The notes: a model not told the origin generated them from the letters alone. 64,000 nt of DNA from Comamonadaceae bacterium (GCA_013297985.1 JAAFIY010000003.1:1-64000), one strand, 5' to 3'. Counted from the stretch's first letter, positions 27,695 to 37,727 are shown. Program-made: numbers and translations.

Positions 27695-27882
27695 ATGTCC
27701 GCTCACCTCTGACAAAAACAGAAAAAGTAACTTAGCAGCAATGCGTTAGCGCGACAAGCTCACGCATTAGGTAAGTTTCGATGGTGCCGTTACATTTTGG
27801 GTAAGCATCTGTAAGGTGTTGCCCTAGGACAACGCGAGCAAGCCGCCAGCCGATGTCGCCACCGACCGCAGCTCCGGGCCAT

Positions 27883-29022
27883 TTAGTGCGTCAAAACGAT
27901 GCGCAGCATGCGGCGCAGCGGCTCGGCAGCGCCCCACAAAAGCTGGTCGCCAATGGTGAAAGCGCCCAGGTACTCGGGCCCCATGGCCATCTTGCGCAGG
28001 CGGCCCACCGGAATGCCCAAGGTGCCAGTGACAGCCACCGGGGTGAGGTGTTGCAGGGTGGCTTCGCGGGTGTTGGGCACCACTTTCACCCAGGCGTTAT
28101 CGGCAGCGATCATGGCTTCGATATCGGCCATCGGCACGTTCTGCTTGAGCTTGAAGGTCAGCGCCTGGCTGTGGCAGCGCATGGCGCCAATGCGCACGCA
28201 AAAGCCGTCTACTGGCACGCCTGCCGTGCCAAAACCTTCGCCCTGGCCCAAGATTTTGTTGGTCTCGGCGCCGCCTTTCCATTCTTCGCGGCTGACGCCA
28301 TTGCCCAGATCTTTGTCGATCCAGGGGATAAGTGAGCCGCCCAGCGGCACGCCGAAGTTGGCGGTTTCATCCGCCGACATGGCTTGCTGGCGCTGCAGCA
28401 CCAGGCGATCAATCTCAAGAATGGCGCTTTTGGGGTCGTCCAGCAGGGGCCGCACCTGAGCGTTTAGGCTGCCGTATTGGGTGAGCAGTTCGCGCATGTG
28501 CTGGGCGCCGCCACCCGACGCCGCTTGGTAGGTCATGGTGCTCATCCATTCCACCAAACCCGCCTTGAACAGGGCGCCCACGCCCATCAGCATGCAGCTC
28601 ACCGTGCAGTTGCCGCCAATCCAGTTGCGCCCGCCCTTGGCCAATGCGTTTTGAATCACCGGCAGGTTGACGGGGTCCAAGATGATGACCGCGTCGTCCT
28701 TCATGCGCAGGGTGCTGGCGGCGTCAATCCAATGGCCGTTCCAGCCTGCGGCACGCAGTTTGGGGAAGACTTCGGTGGTGTAGTCGCCGCCCTGCGCGGT
28801 GATGATGATGTCGCAGCGCTTGAGGGCCGCCACATCGTGCGCATCGAGCAGTTTGGTTTCGTTTTTGGCCATGGCCGGGGCGGCACCACCAGCATTGCTG
28901 GTGCTGAAAAACAGCGGCTCGATCAGCTCAAAGTCGCCTTCGGCTTGCATGCGATCCATGAGGACGCTGCCGACCATGCCTCGCCAGCCAACGAGGCCCA
29001 CACGATTAGATTTGCTGCTCAT
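27883..29022 (-). CDS. asd: Aspartate-semialdehyde dehydrogenase
   Basis: 379 residues from ATG 29022, with an AGAGGG ribosome-binding site 11 bases ahead; GTG at 29034 is too close to that site. NADP-binding motif [14 protein letters not shown] is at 8-21, nucleophile C139 is in GGNCTVSCM, and the catalytic histidine region is [13 protein letters not shown]. The enzyme feeds lysine, threonine and methionine synthesis and peptidoglycan precursor synthesis. The 275-base gap to leuB holds a threonine-rich leader ORF and possible attenuator hairpins. The 188 bases between its end and fimV contain no gene. Confidence 0.97.
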   Translation of the reverse strand: MSSKSNRVGLVGWRGMVGSVLMDRMQAEGDFELIEPLFFSTSNAGGAAPAMAKNETKLLDAHDVAALKRCDIIITAQGGDYTTEVFPKLRAAGWNGHWIDAASTLRMKDDAVIILDPVNLPVIQNALAKGGRNWIGGNCTVSCMLMGVGALFKAGLVEWMSTMTYQAASGGGAQHMRELLTQYGSLNAQVRPLLDDPKSAILEIDRLVLQRQQAMSADETANFGVPLGGSLIPWIDKDLGNGVSREEWKGGAETNKILGQGEGFGTAGVPVDGFCVRIGAMRCHSQALTFKLKQNVPMADIEAMIAADNAWVKVVPNTREATLQHLTPVAVTGTLGIPVGRLRKMAMGPEYLGAFTIGDQLLWGAAEPLRRMLRIVLTH

Positions 29023-29044
29023 TTGAAAAGACACCCTCTTTTAG

Positions 29045-29098
29045 AAAAAACAAACAGGAATCGACCTGCCTGCCTTCGGCCCGGCTCGTCTGGCCGGG
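29045..29098 (-). promoter_or_regulatory. Candidate attenuator/terminator region upstream of asd
   Basis: Reading the minus strand, a CCCGGC/GCCGGG hairpin (29098-29080) is followed by a CAGG/CCTG hairpin (29068-29055) and the U-tract TTTGTTTTTT (29054-29045), 23 bases before the asd ATG. An upstream segment at 29116-29109 can pair with 29090-29083 and break the first hairpin. The terminator stem beside the U-tract is short (4 bp plus two G-U pairs), so termination strength is uncertain. Confidence 0.5.
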
Positions 29099-29125
29099 GA
29101 GGGCGCACGACGAACCAGGCTTTGG

Positions 29126-29224
29126 CTAGCCCTTAATGGTGGTCGTGGTTTTGGTGGTGCGCGCGCAGGCGGCCGCGAGCGCAAAGGCGGCGGTGTTCAA
29201 GGCGAACGTGGCTTGCGTGGGCAT
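29126..29224 (-). CDS. Threonine-rich leader peptide candidate upstream of asd
   Basis: A 32-codon ORF, ATG 29224 to TAG 29126, ends in Arg-Thr-Thr-Lys-Thr-Thr-Thr-Thr-Ile-Lys-Gly: six threonine codons and one isoleucine among eight. E. coli thrL is similarly a Thr/Ile-rich leader of a threonine-pathway operon. The codon run (around 29142-29147) can pair with the segment just after the stop, as in classical attenuators. No good ribosome-binding site is visible; a TAAAAT box ends 7 bases before the ATG, so translation could be leaderless. Unsupported by homology; a chance ORF in GC-rich DNA is possible. Confidence 0.5.
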   Translation of the reverse strand: MPTQATFALNTAAFALAAACARTTKTTTTIKG

Positions 29225-29297
29225 GGCCCAGATTTTAGCCGCAGTGCGACTGGGCCCCAGCTGACTCCAGCGCTGGGGCGCGGTCGCGGGCGCGGGC

Positions 29298-30380
29298 TCA
29301 GGCCAGGGCCGCCACCACCGCGTCCCCCATTTGCGCCGTGCCCACGCGGGTGCTGCCTTCGCTGTAGATGTCGGCCGTGCGCAGGCCTTGGGCCAGCACG
29401 GTTTGCACAGCGGCTTCAATGCGGTCGGCGGCCTCGGGCAAGTTCAGGCTAAAGCGCAGCATCATGGCGGCGCTCAGAATGGTGGCCAGCGGGTTGGCGA
29501 TGCCCTTGCCCGCAATGTCGGGCGCACTGCCGTGGCTGGGCTCATACAGGCCCTGGTTGCTGGCGTTCAAGCTGGCGCTAGGCAGCATGCCGATGCTGCC
29601 TGTCAGCATGGCGGCCTCGTCGCTCAAGATGTCGCCAAACATATTGCCGGTGACGAGCACGTCAAACTTTTTGGGCGCCTTCACCAACTGCATGGCGGCG
29701 TTGTCCACATACATGTGGTCTAGCTCGACGTCGGGGTATTGCTGGCCTACTTCAGTGACGATGTCTTTCCAAAACTGAAAGGTCTCCAGCACGTTGGCCT
29801 TGTCCACGCTGGTCACCCGCTTGCTGCGTTTGCGCGCCGCTTGAAAGGCCACATGCGCGATGCGTTCCACCTCGGGGCGGCTGTAGCGCATGGTGTCAAA
29901 GGCCTCGGGGGCGCCGGGAAAATGGCCGTCAACCGCTGTGCGGCGGCCGCGGGGCTGGCCAAAGTAGATGTCGCCCGTCAGCTCACGAATGATGAGGATA
30001 TCCAGCCCGGCAATCAGCTCAGGCTTCAGGCTGCTGGCGCCCACCAGTTGCGGATAGCAAATGGCGGGGCGAAAGTTGGCGAACAGGCCCAGCTCGCGGC
30101 GCAAACCCAAGATGGCTTGCTCGGGGCGCAGGGGGCGGTCGAGCTTGTCGTATTTCCAATCACCCACGGCGCCAAACAGCACGGCGTCGGCTTGCTTGGC
30201 CAGCGCCAAGGTAGCGGGCGGCAGCGGGTGGCCGTGCAGTTCATAAGCGGCACCGCCCACTGGGGCGGTGTCGAGTTGCAGCGGCAGCTTCAGGGCGTGC
30301 AGCACCTTGATGGCTTCGGCCACGATTTCGGTGCCGATGCCGTCACCCGGCAAGACAGCAATGCGGTGTGTTTTGCTCAT
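29298..30380 (-). CDS. leuB: 3-isopropylmalate dehydrogenase
   Basis: 360 residues from ATG 30380. The N-terminus [20 protein letters not shown] is standard; [14 protein letters not shown] and [14 protein letters not shown] are substrate motifs, and [15 protein letters not shown] marks the NAD site. It catalyses the third step of leucine synthesis. The ATG sits at the edge of a comamonad repeat that takes up most of the 68-base gap to leuD, and no Shine-Dalgarno is evident there. The gene is followed by the leader/attenuator region and asd. Confidence 0.97.
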   Translation of the reverse strand: MSKTHRIAVLPGDGIGTEIVAEAIKVLHALKLPLQLDTAPVGGAAYELHGHPLPPATLALAKQADAVLFGAVGDWKYDKLDRPLRPEQAILGLRRELGLFANFRPAICYPQLVGASSLKPELIAGLDILIIRELTGDIYFGQPRGRRTAVDGHFPGAPEAFDTMRYSRPEVERIAHVAFQAARKRSKRVTSVDKANVLETFQFWKDIVTEVGQQYPDVELDHMYVDNAAMQLVKAPKKFDVLVTGNMFGDILSDEAAMLTGSIGMLPSASLNASNQGLYEPSHGSAPDIAGKGIANPLATILSAAMMLRFSLNLPEAADRIEAAVQTVLAQGLRTADIYSEGSTRVGTAQMGDAVVAALA

Positions 30381-30430
30381 TTTTTTATAGCTACTTCGGC
30401 CCATGAATAGGGCGCAAACGCCCAAAAAGA
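30376..30430 (+). repeat. Comamonad intergenic repeat at the leuB start
   Basis: CATTTTTTTATAGCTACTTC then GGCCCATGAATAGGGCGCAA and ACGCCC match the family. It abuts or overlaps the leuB start codon (complement of CAT at 30378-30380). Confidence 0.75.
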
Positions 30431-30448
30431 CTCAGTGCCCTGGTGAGA

Positions 30449-31102
30449 TCAACGGGCGCCCAGCGAATTGGCCAGCCACGGCATGCGGGCGATGCGCTGT
30501 GCTTCAAAGCTGCGGATGGTGTCGGCGTGCTGCAGCGTCAGGCCAATGTCGTCTAGGCCGTTGAGCAGGCAGTGCTTGCGAAACGGCTCCACCTCAAACG
30601 GCAGCTCGGTGCCGTCGGGCTTGACCACCACCTGGCGGCCCAAGTCGATGGTGAGTTTGTAGCCAGGGAAGGCCGCGACGTCGTCAAACAGGCGCGCCAC
30701 CACCGCTTCGGGCAGCGCAATGGGCAGCAGTCCGTTTTTGAAGCAGTTGTTAAAGAAGATGTCGGCGTAGCTAGGTGCAATCAGCGCGCGAAAGCCGTAT
30801 TGGTCAATGGCCCACGGCGCGTGCTCGCGGCTAGAGCCACAGCCAAAGTTTTTGCGCGCCAACAGCACACTGGCGCCGCTGTAGCGCGGCTGGTTTAGCA
30901 CGAAGTCGGGGTTGGGTTTGCGACTGGCCAAGTCTTGGCCTGGAAAGCCAGGATCCAGATAGCGCCACTGGTCAAACAAATTGGGCCCAAAGCCGGTTTT
31001 GCGGATGGACTTGAGGAATTGCTTGGGGATGATGGCGTCGGTGTCCACGTTTTCGCGGTCCATGGGCGCCACCAGCCCGGTGTGAAGGGTGAAGGGGGTC
31101 AT
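30449..31102 (-). CDS. leuD: 3-isopropylmalate dehydratase small subunit
   Basis: 217 residues; forms isopropylmalate isomerase with LeuC. It begins [20 protein letters not shown] with [16 protein letters not shown]; the substrate loop is [14 protein letters not shown] and the motif [15 protein letters not shown] follows. Length matches the bacterial LeuD type. Its ATG directly follows the stop of a small entericidin-type gene (TAAATG), so translation is probably coupled. It lies between leuC and leuB in a single leucine operon. Confidence 0.97.
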   Translation of the reverse strand: MTPFTLHTGLVAPMDRENVDTDAIIPKQFLKSIRKTGFGPNLFDQWRYLDPGFPGQDLASRKPNPDFVLNQPRYSGASVLLARKNFGCGSSREHAPWAIDQYGFRALIAPSYADIFFNNCFKNGLLPIALPEAVVARLFDDVAAFPGYKLTIDLGRQVVVKPDGTELPFEVEPFRKHCLLNGLDDIGLTLQHADTIRSFEAQRIARMPWLANSLGAR

Positions 31103-31234
31103 TTAGCGTCGGCCTGCGTCTTCAATTTTTTGGCCACCGCGCTGGATGTCTTTGCCCAAGCCGGCCACCGTGTTACAGCCCGCCAGCCCAATCAGCACGG
31201 CGGCGACGGCGACAAAGCGAATGAGTGTGTTCAT
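31103..31234 (-). CDS. Entericidin A/B-family small lipoprotein
   Basis: A 43-residue ORF with an AGGAGCC ribosome-binding site 8 bases before ATG 31234. It has a lipoprotein signal: MNTLIRF then a hydrophobic stretch ending in lipobox LAGC (C20). The mature part NTVAGLGKDIQRGGQKIED is the entericidin signature (NTxxGxGxDIxxxGxxIE). Entericidins are cell-envelope lipoproteins, in E. coli an antidote/toxin pair; only one is present here. It sits between leuC (18 bases) and leuD (0 bases), a position I recall for many comamonads. Confidence 0.88.
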   Translation of the reverse strand: MNTLIRFVAVAAVLIGLAGCNTVAGLGKDIQRGGQKIEDAGRR

Positions 31235-31252
31235 AGTGCCAAAGGCTCCTGG

Positions 31253-32704
31253 TCAGCTAAAGCGACGCACGTCCACAAAATGCCCATGGATGGCCGCCGC
31301 TGCTGCCATGGCGGGGCTGACCAAATGGGTGCGGCCGCCTGCGCCTTGGCGGCCTTCAAAGTTGCGGTTGCTGGTGCTGGCGCAGCGCTCGCCGGGCTCC
31401 AGCCGGTCGGCGTTCATGGCCAGGCACATGCTGCAGCCGGGCTGGCGCCATTCAAAGCCGGCCGCAGTAAAGATCTCGTGCAGGCCTTCCGATTCGGCCT
31501 GCGCCTTTACCAAGCCTGAACCCGGCACCACGATGGCCAGCTTCACATTGCGCGCCACCTTTTGGCCCAGGCGTTTGACCACCGCTGCGGCTTCGCGCAT
31601 GTCTTCAATGCGGCTGTTGGTGCAGCTGCCAATGAAGACTTTGTCGATAGTGATGTCGGTGATGGGCTTGCCCGGTTGCAGGCCCATATAGGCCAAGGCG
31701 CGTTCAATGGCGCCGCGCTTGCTGTCGTCGCGTTCGCGTTCGGGGTCGGGCACGGTGCCGAGCACGTCCAGCACCATCTCAGGTGAAGTACCCCAGGTGA
31801 CTTGGGGGCTGATCTGCGCGGCGTCCAACTCCACCACCGCGTCAAAGTGGGCGCCGGGGTCGCTGTGCAGGGTCCGCCAGTGGTTGGTGGCGGCGTCCCA
31901 ATCGGGGCCGCCCACAAATTGGCCGGTGGCGGGGTCGGTGCCGGGGGCCATGGGACGGCCTTTGAGGTAGGCGATGGTTTTGTCGTCGGCCGCCACCAAG
32001 CCCGCGCGGGCGCCGGCCTCGATGGCCATGTTGCACACCGTCATGCGGCCTTCCATGCTGAGGGCGCGAATGGCGCTGCCTGCAAATTCAATGGTGTAGC
32101 CGGTGCCGCCTGCGGTGCCAATGCGGCCAATGATGGCCAGCACGATGTCTTTGGCAGTGCTTCCTTTGGGCAGGTGGCCCTCCACCCGCACCAGCAGGTT
32201 CTTGGCCTTTTTGGCAATGAGCGTTTGGGTGGCCAGCACGTGCTCGACCTCACTGGTGCCAATGCCATGCGCCAGGGCCGCAAACGCGCCGTGGGTGCTG
32301 GTGTGGCTGTCGCCGCACACCACGGTCATGCCCGGCAGGGTGGCGCCGGTCTCGGGCCCGATCACATGCACGATGCCCTGGCGCTTGTGCAAAAACGGAA
32401 AGTACGCCGCCGCGCCATATTGGGCGATGTTGCTGTCTAGGGTGGTGATTTGCTCTTTGCTGATGGGGTCGGTGATGCCGTCGTAGCCGCGCTCCCAATC
32501 GGTGGTGGGGGTGTTGTGGTCGGCTGTGGCCACCACTGAGGTGATGCGCCACACCGGGCGCCCGGCCACGCGCAGGCCCTCAAACGCCTGCGGGCTGGTG
32601 ACTTCATGCACCAGATGGCGGTCGATGTAGAGCAAGGCGGTGCCGTCGGCCTCGGAGCGGACGACGTGTTCGTCCCAGATCTTGTCGTAGAGGGTGCGGG
32701 CCAC
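31253..32704 (-). CDS. leuC: 3-isopropylmalate dehydratase large subunit
   Basis: 483 residues. The start is GTG at 32704 with AGGAGA 8 bases ahead; the protein begins [14 protein letters not shown]. Fe-S ligands are the cysteine in [12 protein letters not shown] and the pair in [12 protein letters not shown]. It is an aconitase-family enzyme isomerising 2- to 3-isopropylmalate with LeuD. It heads the leucine operon leuC-ecn-leuD-leuB. The 243 bases upstream, shared with the end of gltA, hold a comamonad repeat and the gltA terminator; no leucine leader peptide is visible. Confidence 0.97.
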   Translation of the reverse strand: MARTLYDKIWDEHVVRSEADGTALLYIDRHLVHEVTSPQAFEGLRVAGRPVWRITSVVATADHNTPTTDWERGYDGITDPISKEQITTLDSNIAQYGAAAYFPFLHKRQGIVHVIGPETGATLPGMTVVCGDSHTSTHGAFAALAHGIGTSEVEHVLATQTLIAKKAKNLLVRVEGHLPKGSTAKDIVLAIIGRIGTAGGTGYTIEFAGSAIRALSMEGRMTVCNMAIEAGARAGLVAADDKTIAYLKGRPMAPGTDPATGQFVGGPDWDAATNHWRTLHSDPGAHFDAVVELDAAQISPQVTWGTSPEMVLDVLGTVPDPERERDDSKRGAIERALAYMGLQPGKPITDITIDKVFIGSCTNSRIEDMREAAAVVKRLGQKVARNVKLAIVVPGSGLVKAQAESEGLHEIFTAAGFEWRQPGCSMCLAMNADRLEPGERCASTSNRNFEGRQGAGGRTHLVSPAMAAAAAIHGHFVDVRRFS

Positions 32705-32800
32705 GGGGGCGGTCTCCTGCGTAGATAAACCTAGATGCGGGCTGATTCTAGAAAACCGAGCCTAAGCGGTATGGCGTGGCTGCTGGGTAGCACCCACGAT

Positions 32801-32860
32801 TTGCTACAAAATAAAGAGCTGCTTAGGCAGATAAATAGGGCGCTTCAGACCGGTTTGAAA
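32801..32860 (+). repeat. Comamonad intergenic repeat, full copy
   Basis: TTGCTACAAAATAAAGAGCT, GCTTAGGCAGATAAATAGGG and CGCTTCAGACCGGTTTGAAA in order; one of the best-preserved copies. It lies between leuC and the gltA terminator. Confidence 0.85.
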
Positions 32861-32861
32861 G

Positions 32862-32893
32862 AAAAAAACCCGCCGAGATCGTCGGCGGGCTTT
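32862..32893 (-). terminator. Intrinsic terminator of the sdh-gltA operon
   Basis: On the minus strand CCCGCCGA, loop CGATC and TCGGCGGG form an 8-bp stem followed by a run of seven T. It lies 54 bases after the gltA stop. Confidence 0.9.
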
Positions 32894-32947
32894 GGGTGCG
32901 CTGCAAGACCCGGCGACGCCACTGGCGCCGCATCGCCTTGGGCCCAA

Positions 32948-34258
32948 TCAGCGCTGGGCCAAGGGCTTGACGTTGCGGGGTACGGAGCCGGTGAACAACT
33001 GGCGCGGGCGGCCAATTTTGTACTCAGGGTCGGCAATCATTTCATTGAGCTGCGCGATCCAGCCCACCGTGCGGGCCAGGGCAAAGATACCGGTGAACAG
33101 CTTCACCGGAATGCCAATGGCGCGCTGAACGATGCCGCTGTAGAAGTCCACATTGGGGTAGAGCTTGCGCTGCACGAAGTAGTCGTCTTCCAGCGCAATG
33201 CGTTCGAGTTCCTTGGCCAACTTGAACAACGGGTCATTGGCCAGGCCCAGTTCATTGAGCACTTCGTTGCAAGTCTCTTGCATGAGCTTGGCGCGCGGGT
33301 CGTAGTTTTTGTACACCCGGTGGCCAAAGCCCATCAGGCGCACGCCTGAGTTTTTGTCTTTGACCTGGTTCATGAACTCACCCACCTTGGCCACGCCGCC
33401 CATGGCCTGGATTTCTTCCAGCATGTTCAGGCAGGCTTCGTTGGCGCCACCGTGGGCAGGGCCCCACAGGCAAGCCACGCCAGCGGCAATGGCGGCAAAC
33501 GGGTTGGTGCCCGAGCTGCCGCACAGGCGCACCGTGCTGGTGGACGCATTTTGCTCGTGGTCAGCATGCAGGATAAAGATGCGGTCTAGCGCGCGCTCGA
33601 GCACCGGGTTGACTTTGTAGTCCTCGCACGGCGTGGCAAACATCATGCGCAAGAAGTTGCCGCTGTAGCTCAGGTCATTCTTGGGATAGATGTAGGGCTG
33701 CCCCGCGCTGTACTTGTAGGCCATGGCCACCAGCGTGGGCATCTTGGCGATCAGGCGCACCGCTGAGATGTCGCGGTGCTCGGCGTTGTTGATGTCGGTG
33801 CTGTCGTGATAGAAGGCCGACAAGGCCCCCACCAAGCCCGTCATGATGGCCATGGGGTGGGCGTCGCGGCGAAAGCCGCGCAAGAAAAACTGCATCTGCT
33901 CGTTGACCATGGTGTGCATGGTCACGCGCTTGGTGAAATCAGCCTTTTGCTCAACATTAGGCAGCTCACCGTACAGCAGCAGGTGGCAGGTTTCCATGAA
34001 GTCGCAGCTGGTGGCCAGTTGCTCAATGGGATAGCCGCGATAGAGCAATTCACCCTTGTCGCCATCGATGTAGGTGATGGCCGACTGGCACGCCGCCGTA
34101 GACAGAAAGCCCGGGTCATAAGTGAACATGCCCGTTTGTGCGTACAGCTTGCGGATATCAATGACATCAGGGCCCACCGCGCCCGAATACACCGGCATTT
34201 CGACGCTGGGCTTGCCGTTGCTGAACGACAGCGTGGCTTTGTTGTCTGCGAGTTTCAT
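32948..34258 (-). CDS. gltA: Citrate synthase
   Basis: 436 residues, the hexameric type II length. Active-site histidine regions are [15 protein letters not shown] and [14 protein letters not shown], with the aspartate in the segment near [13 protein letters not shown]-terminal beta-domain motifs ([20 protein letters not shown]) are complete. It catalyses entry of acetyl-CoA into the TCA cycle. It overlaps sdhE by four bases (ATGA) and ends the operon sdhC-sdhD-sdhA-sdhB-sdhE-gltA before a strong terminator. Confidence 0.98.
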   Translation of the reverse strand: MKLADNKATLSFSNGKPSVEMPVYSGAVGPDVIDIRKLYAQTGMFTYDPGFLSTAACQSAITYIDGDKGELLYRGYPIEQLATSCDFMETCHLLLYGELPNVEQKADFTKRVTMHTMVNEQMQFFLRGFRRDAHPMAIMTGLVGALSAFYHDSTDINNAEHRDISAVRLIAKMPTLVAMAYKYSAGQPYIYPKNDLSYSGNFLRMMFATPCEDYKVNPVLERALDRIFILHADHEQNASTSTVRLCGSSGTNPFAAIAAGVACLWGPAHGGANEACLNMLEEIQAMGGVAKVGEFMNQVKDKNSGVRLMGFGHRVYKNYDPRAKLMQETCNEVLNELGLANDPLFKLAKELERIALEDDYFVQRKLYPNVDFYSGIVQRAIGIPVKLFTGIFALARTVGWIAQLNEMIADPEYKIGRPRQLFTGSVPRNVKPLAQR

Positions 34259-34572
34259 GAGGCTTTCCTTTGCAGCAGTTCGATCAGTTGTGTGCCTTCG
34301 GGGGAATCAAAGCGGCCGTCTTCGACCTGCGCGAGCGAACGCCGCGACAGCAGCACGTCGAGCAAGTCGTTATCGGTCATGTCCATCAGGCCGCCCAGCG
34401 TGCCCGCTTGCCCTTGCGTGAGGCTGTCACCTTGGCGGGCCAAGAAGCGTTCGATCAAGAGATCGTTTTCTAGCATGCCGCGGCGGCAGCGCCAGCGCAG
34501 GCGGCTGAGCGTGCGTTCATCCACCGGCTGACCTGCGGGGTCGGCCGGGGCGATGGGGGTGTCAACAAGCAC
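34255..34572 (-). CDS. sdhE: FAD assembly factor SdhE (YgfY/DUF339)
   Basis: 105 residues with the [14 protein letters not shown] segment containing the conserved RGxxE motif needed for flavinylation of SdhA. The rest is the small five-helix fold, with [16 protein letters not shown] in the middle. It acts in the cytoplasm on newly made SdhA. Location right after sdhB and overlapping gltA by four bases fits that role. It is slightly longer than E. coli SdhE (88 residues) because of an N-terminal extension. Confidence 0.95.
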   Translation of the reverse strand: MLVDTPIAPADPAGQPVDERTLSRLRWRCRRGMLENDLLIERFLARQGDSLTQGQAGTLGGLMDMTDNDLLDVLLSRRSLAQVEDGRFDSPEGTQLIELLQRKAS

Positions 34573-34617
34573 GGTGGGACGGCGTTTGCATCGACGGATG
34601 GAGCGAGCGTGGCAAGG

Positions 34618-35322
34618 TCAAACCGTGCGCAGCACCATCATTTCTTTGATCTTGCCGATAGCCTTGGTGGGGTTGAGACCCTTGGGGCACACATCGACGC
34701 AGTTCATGATGGTGTGGCAACGAAAGAGCCGGTACGGGTCTTCCAGGTTGTCCAGCCGTTCGGCGGTAGCTTGGTCACGGCTGTCGGCGATAAAGCGATA
34801 GGCCTGTAACAGGCCCGCTGGGCCCACAAACTTGTCGGGGTTCCACCAAAAGCTGGGGCAGCTTGTGCTGCAGCTCGCGCACAGAATGCATTCGTACAAG
34901 CCATTGAGCTCTTCGCGCTCTTCGGGGCTTTGCAGGCGTTCTTTTTCGGGCGGGGCGGTTTCGTTGACCAGATACGGCTTGACGCTGTGGTATTGCTTGA
35001 AGAACTGCGTCATGTCCACGATCAAATCGCGAATGACGGGCAGCCCCGGCAGTGGTTTCAAGACGATGGGGTCTTTCAACTGACGCATGTTGGTCAGGCA
35101 GGCAAGACCGTTTTTGCCGTTGATGTTCATTGCGTCAGAGCCACACACGCCTTCGCGGCATGAGCGCCGAAAGGACAGCGTGGGGTCTTGCGCTTTGAGC
35201 TTCATCAGCGCGTCAAGCAGCATGCGTTCGTTGCCGTCTAGCTCAATCTCGATCGTTTGCATCCGCGGCTTGGCATCCACGTCCGGGTCATAGCGGTAGA
35301 TCTTGAAGGTGCGTTTTTGCAT
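34618..35322 (-). CDS. sdhB: Succinate dehydrogenase iron-sulfur subunit
   Basis: 234 residues. The 2Fe-2S domain has [20 protein letters not shown] with a later cysteine; the 4Fe-4S/3Fe-4S part has [15 protein letters not shown] and [15 protein letters not shown]. All cluster cysteines expected for SdhB are present. It passes electrons from SdhA flavin to quinone in complex II. It follows sdhA after 89 bases; no promoter or hairpin is evident in that gap. Confidence 0.98.
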   Translation of the reverse strand: MQKRTFKIYRYDPDVDAKPRMQTIEIELDGNERMLLDALMKLKAQDPTLSFRRSCREGVCGSDAMNINGKNGLACLTNMRQLKDPIVLKPLPGLPVIRDLIVDMTQFFKQYHSVKPYLVNETAPPEKERLQSPEEREELNGLYECILCASCSTSCPSFWWNPDKFVGPAGLLQAYRFIADSRDQATAERLDNLEDPYRLFRCHTIMNCVDVCPKGLNPTKAIGKIKEMMVLRTV

Positions 35323-35411
35323 GGTCTTCTTCTCAGGCAGAGTCTCTGGCGACTTGGGCGACGGAAGATGCCGTCAACAACGTGCAATCAACAACAAAAG
35401 GCAAACACAGA

Positions 35412-37220
35412 TCAGAACGTGCGCACCTTGGGCGGCACGCTTTCAACCGTCAGGGGTTTGAGCTTGACGGGTTTGTAGTCGAGTCGATTGCCCTCGGAAT
35501 ACCACAGGCTGTGGCGCATCCAGTTGGCGTCGTCACGGCCCACCGGAGCGACCGGGTCGTCTGCGGGGCGTTCGTAGTCTTTCACCGTGTGGGCGCCACG
35601 GCATTCCTTACGGGCGGCGGCTGATTCGATGGTGGCCTGAGCAGACTCGATCAGGTTTTCCACTTCCAGCGCTTCAATGCGGGCGGTGTTGAACACCAGC
35701 GACTTGTCTTTGAGCTCAATGGCGCCCACGCGCTCACGCAGCGCTTTGATTTTGCGCACGCCCTCGTCCATGCTGGCCTGGGTGCGAAACACGCCCGCGT
35801 GCAGTTGCATGCTGGCGCGGATGTCGTTGGCCACGTCTTGGGCGTATTCGCCTTTGGCGCGGGTGTCCAGGCGATTCAGGCGCTCCAAGCTCAGGTCAGC
35901 GGCACCGGCCGGCAGCGGCTTGTGTGAACGGGTCTTGAGGTTGTAGTCCACGATGTGGTTGCCCGCCGCGCGGCCAAACACCAGCAAATCCAGCAGTGAA
36001 TTGGTGCCCAGGCGGTTGGCACCGTGCACGCTGACACAAGAGCATTCGCCCACCGCATACAAGCCGTTGATGATGGCGTTGTGGTCACCACCCTTTTGCA
36101 TCACCACCTGGCCATGGATGTTGGTGGGAATGCCGCCCATTTGGTAGTGGATGGTGGGCACCACCGGAATCGGCTCTTTGGTGATGTCGACGTTGGCAAA
36201 GTTAATGCCAATTTCGTACACCGAAGGCAGGCGCTTGTGGATGGTCTCGGCACCCAAGTGGTCCAACTTGAGCAGCACGTAGTCTTTGTTGGGGCCGCAG
36301 CCCCGGCCTTCTTTGATTTCTTGGTCCATGGAGCGCGACACAAAGTCACGCGGGGCCAAATCTTTCAAAGTGGGCGCATAGCGCTCCATGAAGCGTTCGC
36401 CATTGCTGTTGAGCAAAATGGCCCCTTCGCCTCGGCAGCCTTCGGTGAGCAGCACGCCCGCACCGGCCACGCCGGTGGGGTGAAACTGCCAAAACTCCAT
36501 GTCTTCCAGCGCAATGCCCGCACGGGCGGCCATGCCCAAGCCGTCACCGGTGTTGATGAAGGCGTTGGTGCTGGCGGCATAAATACGGCCCGCGCCGCCG
36601 GTGGCCAACAGCACGGTTTTGGCGTGCAGCACATGCACGTCGCCGGTTTCCATCTCAAGGGCGGTAACGCCCACGCAGTCGCCGTCGGCGTCGCGGATCA
36701 AATCAAGCGCCATCCACTCCACAAAGAAGTTGGTGCGCGCCGCCACGTTTTGCTGATACAGCGTGTGCAGCATGGCGTGGCCGGTGCGGTCGGCCGCCGC
36801 GCAGGCGCGCTGCACGGGCTTTTCGCCGTAATTGGCGGTGTGGCCGCCAAAGGGGCGCTGATAGATGGTGCCGTCGGGGTTGCGGTCAAAGGGCATGCCC
36901 ATGTGCTCCAACTCGTACACCACTTTGGGTGCTTCGCGGCACATGAATTCAATCGCGTCTTGGTCGCCCAGCCAGTCGCTGCCCTTCACCGTGTCGTAGA
37001 AGTGGTAATGCCAGTTGTCCTCTGACATATTGCCCAAGCTGGCACCGATGCCGCCCTGCGCGGCCACCGTGTGCGAGCGGGTGGGAAACACTTTAGACAG
37101 CACCGCCACGTTCAGCCCCGCACGCGCCAACTGCAGCGAAGCGCGCATGCCTGAGCCGCCTGCGCCCACGATCACCACATCGAACTTGCGGGTGGTGACG
37201 TCTTCTTTCTTGAATCCCAT
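35412..37220 (-). CDS. sdhA: Succinate dehydrogenase flavoprotein subunit
   Basis: 602 residues. The FAD-binding motif VIVGAGGSGMRASLQLA is near the start, the flavin-attachment histidine is in FPTRSHTVAAQGG, and LLATGGAGRIY and HPTGVAGAGVL are substrate-site regions. GANRLGTNSLLDLLVFG marks the later FAD contact. It oxidises succinate to fumarate in the TCA cycle. The gene lies 38 bases after sdhD; SdhE encoded downstream would load its FAD. Confidence 0.98.
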   Translation of the reverse strand: MGFKKEDVTTRKFDVVIVGAGGSGMRASLQLARAGLNVAVLSKVFPTRSHTVAAQGGIGASLGNMSEDNWHYHFYDTVKGSDWLGDQDAIEFMCREAPKVVYELEHMGMPFDRNPDGTIYQRPFGGHTANYGEKPVQRACAAADRTGHAMLHTLYQQNVAARTNFFVEWMALDLIRDADGDCVGVTALEMETGDVHVLHAKTVLLATGGAGRIYAASTNAFINTGDGLGMAARAGIALEDMEFWQFHPTGVAGAGVLLTEGCRGEGAILLNSNGERFMERYAPTLKDLAPRDFVSRSMDQEIKEGRGCGPNKDYVLLKLDHLGAETIHKRLPSVYEIGINFANVDITKEPIPVVPTIHYQMGGIPTNIHGQVVMQKGGDHNAIINGLYAVGECSCVSVHGANRLGTNSLLDLLVFGRAAGNHIVDYNLKTRSHKPLPAGAADLSLERLNRLDTRAKGEYAQDVANDIRASMQLHAGVFRTQASMDEGVRKIKALRERVGAIELKDKSLVFNTARIEALEVENLIESAQATIESAAARKECRGAHTVKDYERPADDPVAPVGRDDANWMRHSLWYSEGNRLDYKPVKLKPLTVESVPPKVRTF

Positions 37221-37258
37221 GGTTCAATGCCTCTTATCAAGATGAGCTTGTGCGCGCC

Positions 37259-37624
37259 CTATAGCCGCCAAAGCACTTGCACGGACCAACCCGCGCATCC
37301 CACCAACCAGGCGATGGTGAAAACCTGCAGCCCCAGGCGCACGCCCACGGGCTTGACGTAGTCCATCCACACATCGCGCATGCCCACCCACACGTGGTAG
37401 AGCAGCGAAACAATCACGACGAAGGTGAGCACCTTCATCCACTGGGCCGCAAAGATGCCGGCCCATTTGTCGTAGCCGATGGGGCCGCTCGAAAACAACA
37501 CCTGCGCCAGCACCACCAGGGTGAACAGCGCCATCAATACGGCGGTGATGCGCTGGCTGAGCCAGTCGCGCAAGCCGTAGTGCGCCCCTACGACGATTCG
37601 CTTGGAACCATAGTTGACTGCCAT
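37259..37624 (-). CDS. sdhD: Succinate dehydrogenase membrane anchor subunit D
   Basis: 121 residues with three membrane segments. It opens with GAHYGLRDWLSQRITAVLMA, where the Ser/Arg pair fits the quinone site, and has a histidine in VSLLYHVWVGMRDVWMDY that fits the haem ligand. It anchors SdhAB to the inner membrane and binds ubiquinone with SdhC. A full comamonad repeat occupies most of the 119-base gap to sdhC, unusual inside an operon. Confidence 0.95.
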   Translation of the reverse strand: MAVNYGSKRIVVGAHYGLRDWLSQRITAVLMALFTLVVLAQVLFSSGPIGYDKWAGIFAAQWMKVLTFVVIVSLLYHVWVGMRDVWMDYVKPVGVRLGLQVFTIAWLVGCAGWSVQVLWRL

Positions 37625-37656
37625 CGCTGCGTCCTTCTCCGGGAATCTGCAAGAAA

Positions 37657-37727
37657 CCGTTTGCTACAAAAAATATAGCTGTCTGCGCTTTATTTAAGGG
37701 CGCTACAGCGGTATTGCCTTTAAAAAG
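37657..37727 (+). repeat. Comamonad intergenic repeat between sdhC and sdhD
   Basis: TTGCTACAAAAAATATAGCT then GTCTGCGCTTTATTTAAGGG and CGCTACAGCGGTATTGCC; an intact copy within the sdh operon. It will be transcribed on the minus strand and could fold in the mRNA. Confidence 0.88.

Noticed and set aside
32705..32800. Possible leucine leader peptide before leuC
   Set aside because: No run of leucine codons and no hairpin with U-tract are present on the minus strand.
36024..37025. Long open frame antisense to sdhA
   Set aside because: The sdhA reading is unambiguous; the antisense frame has no domain and arises from codon bias.
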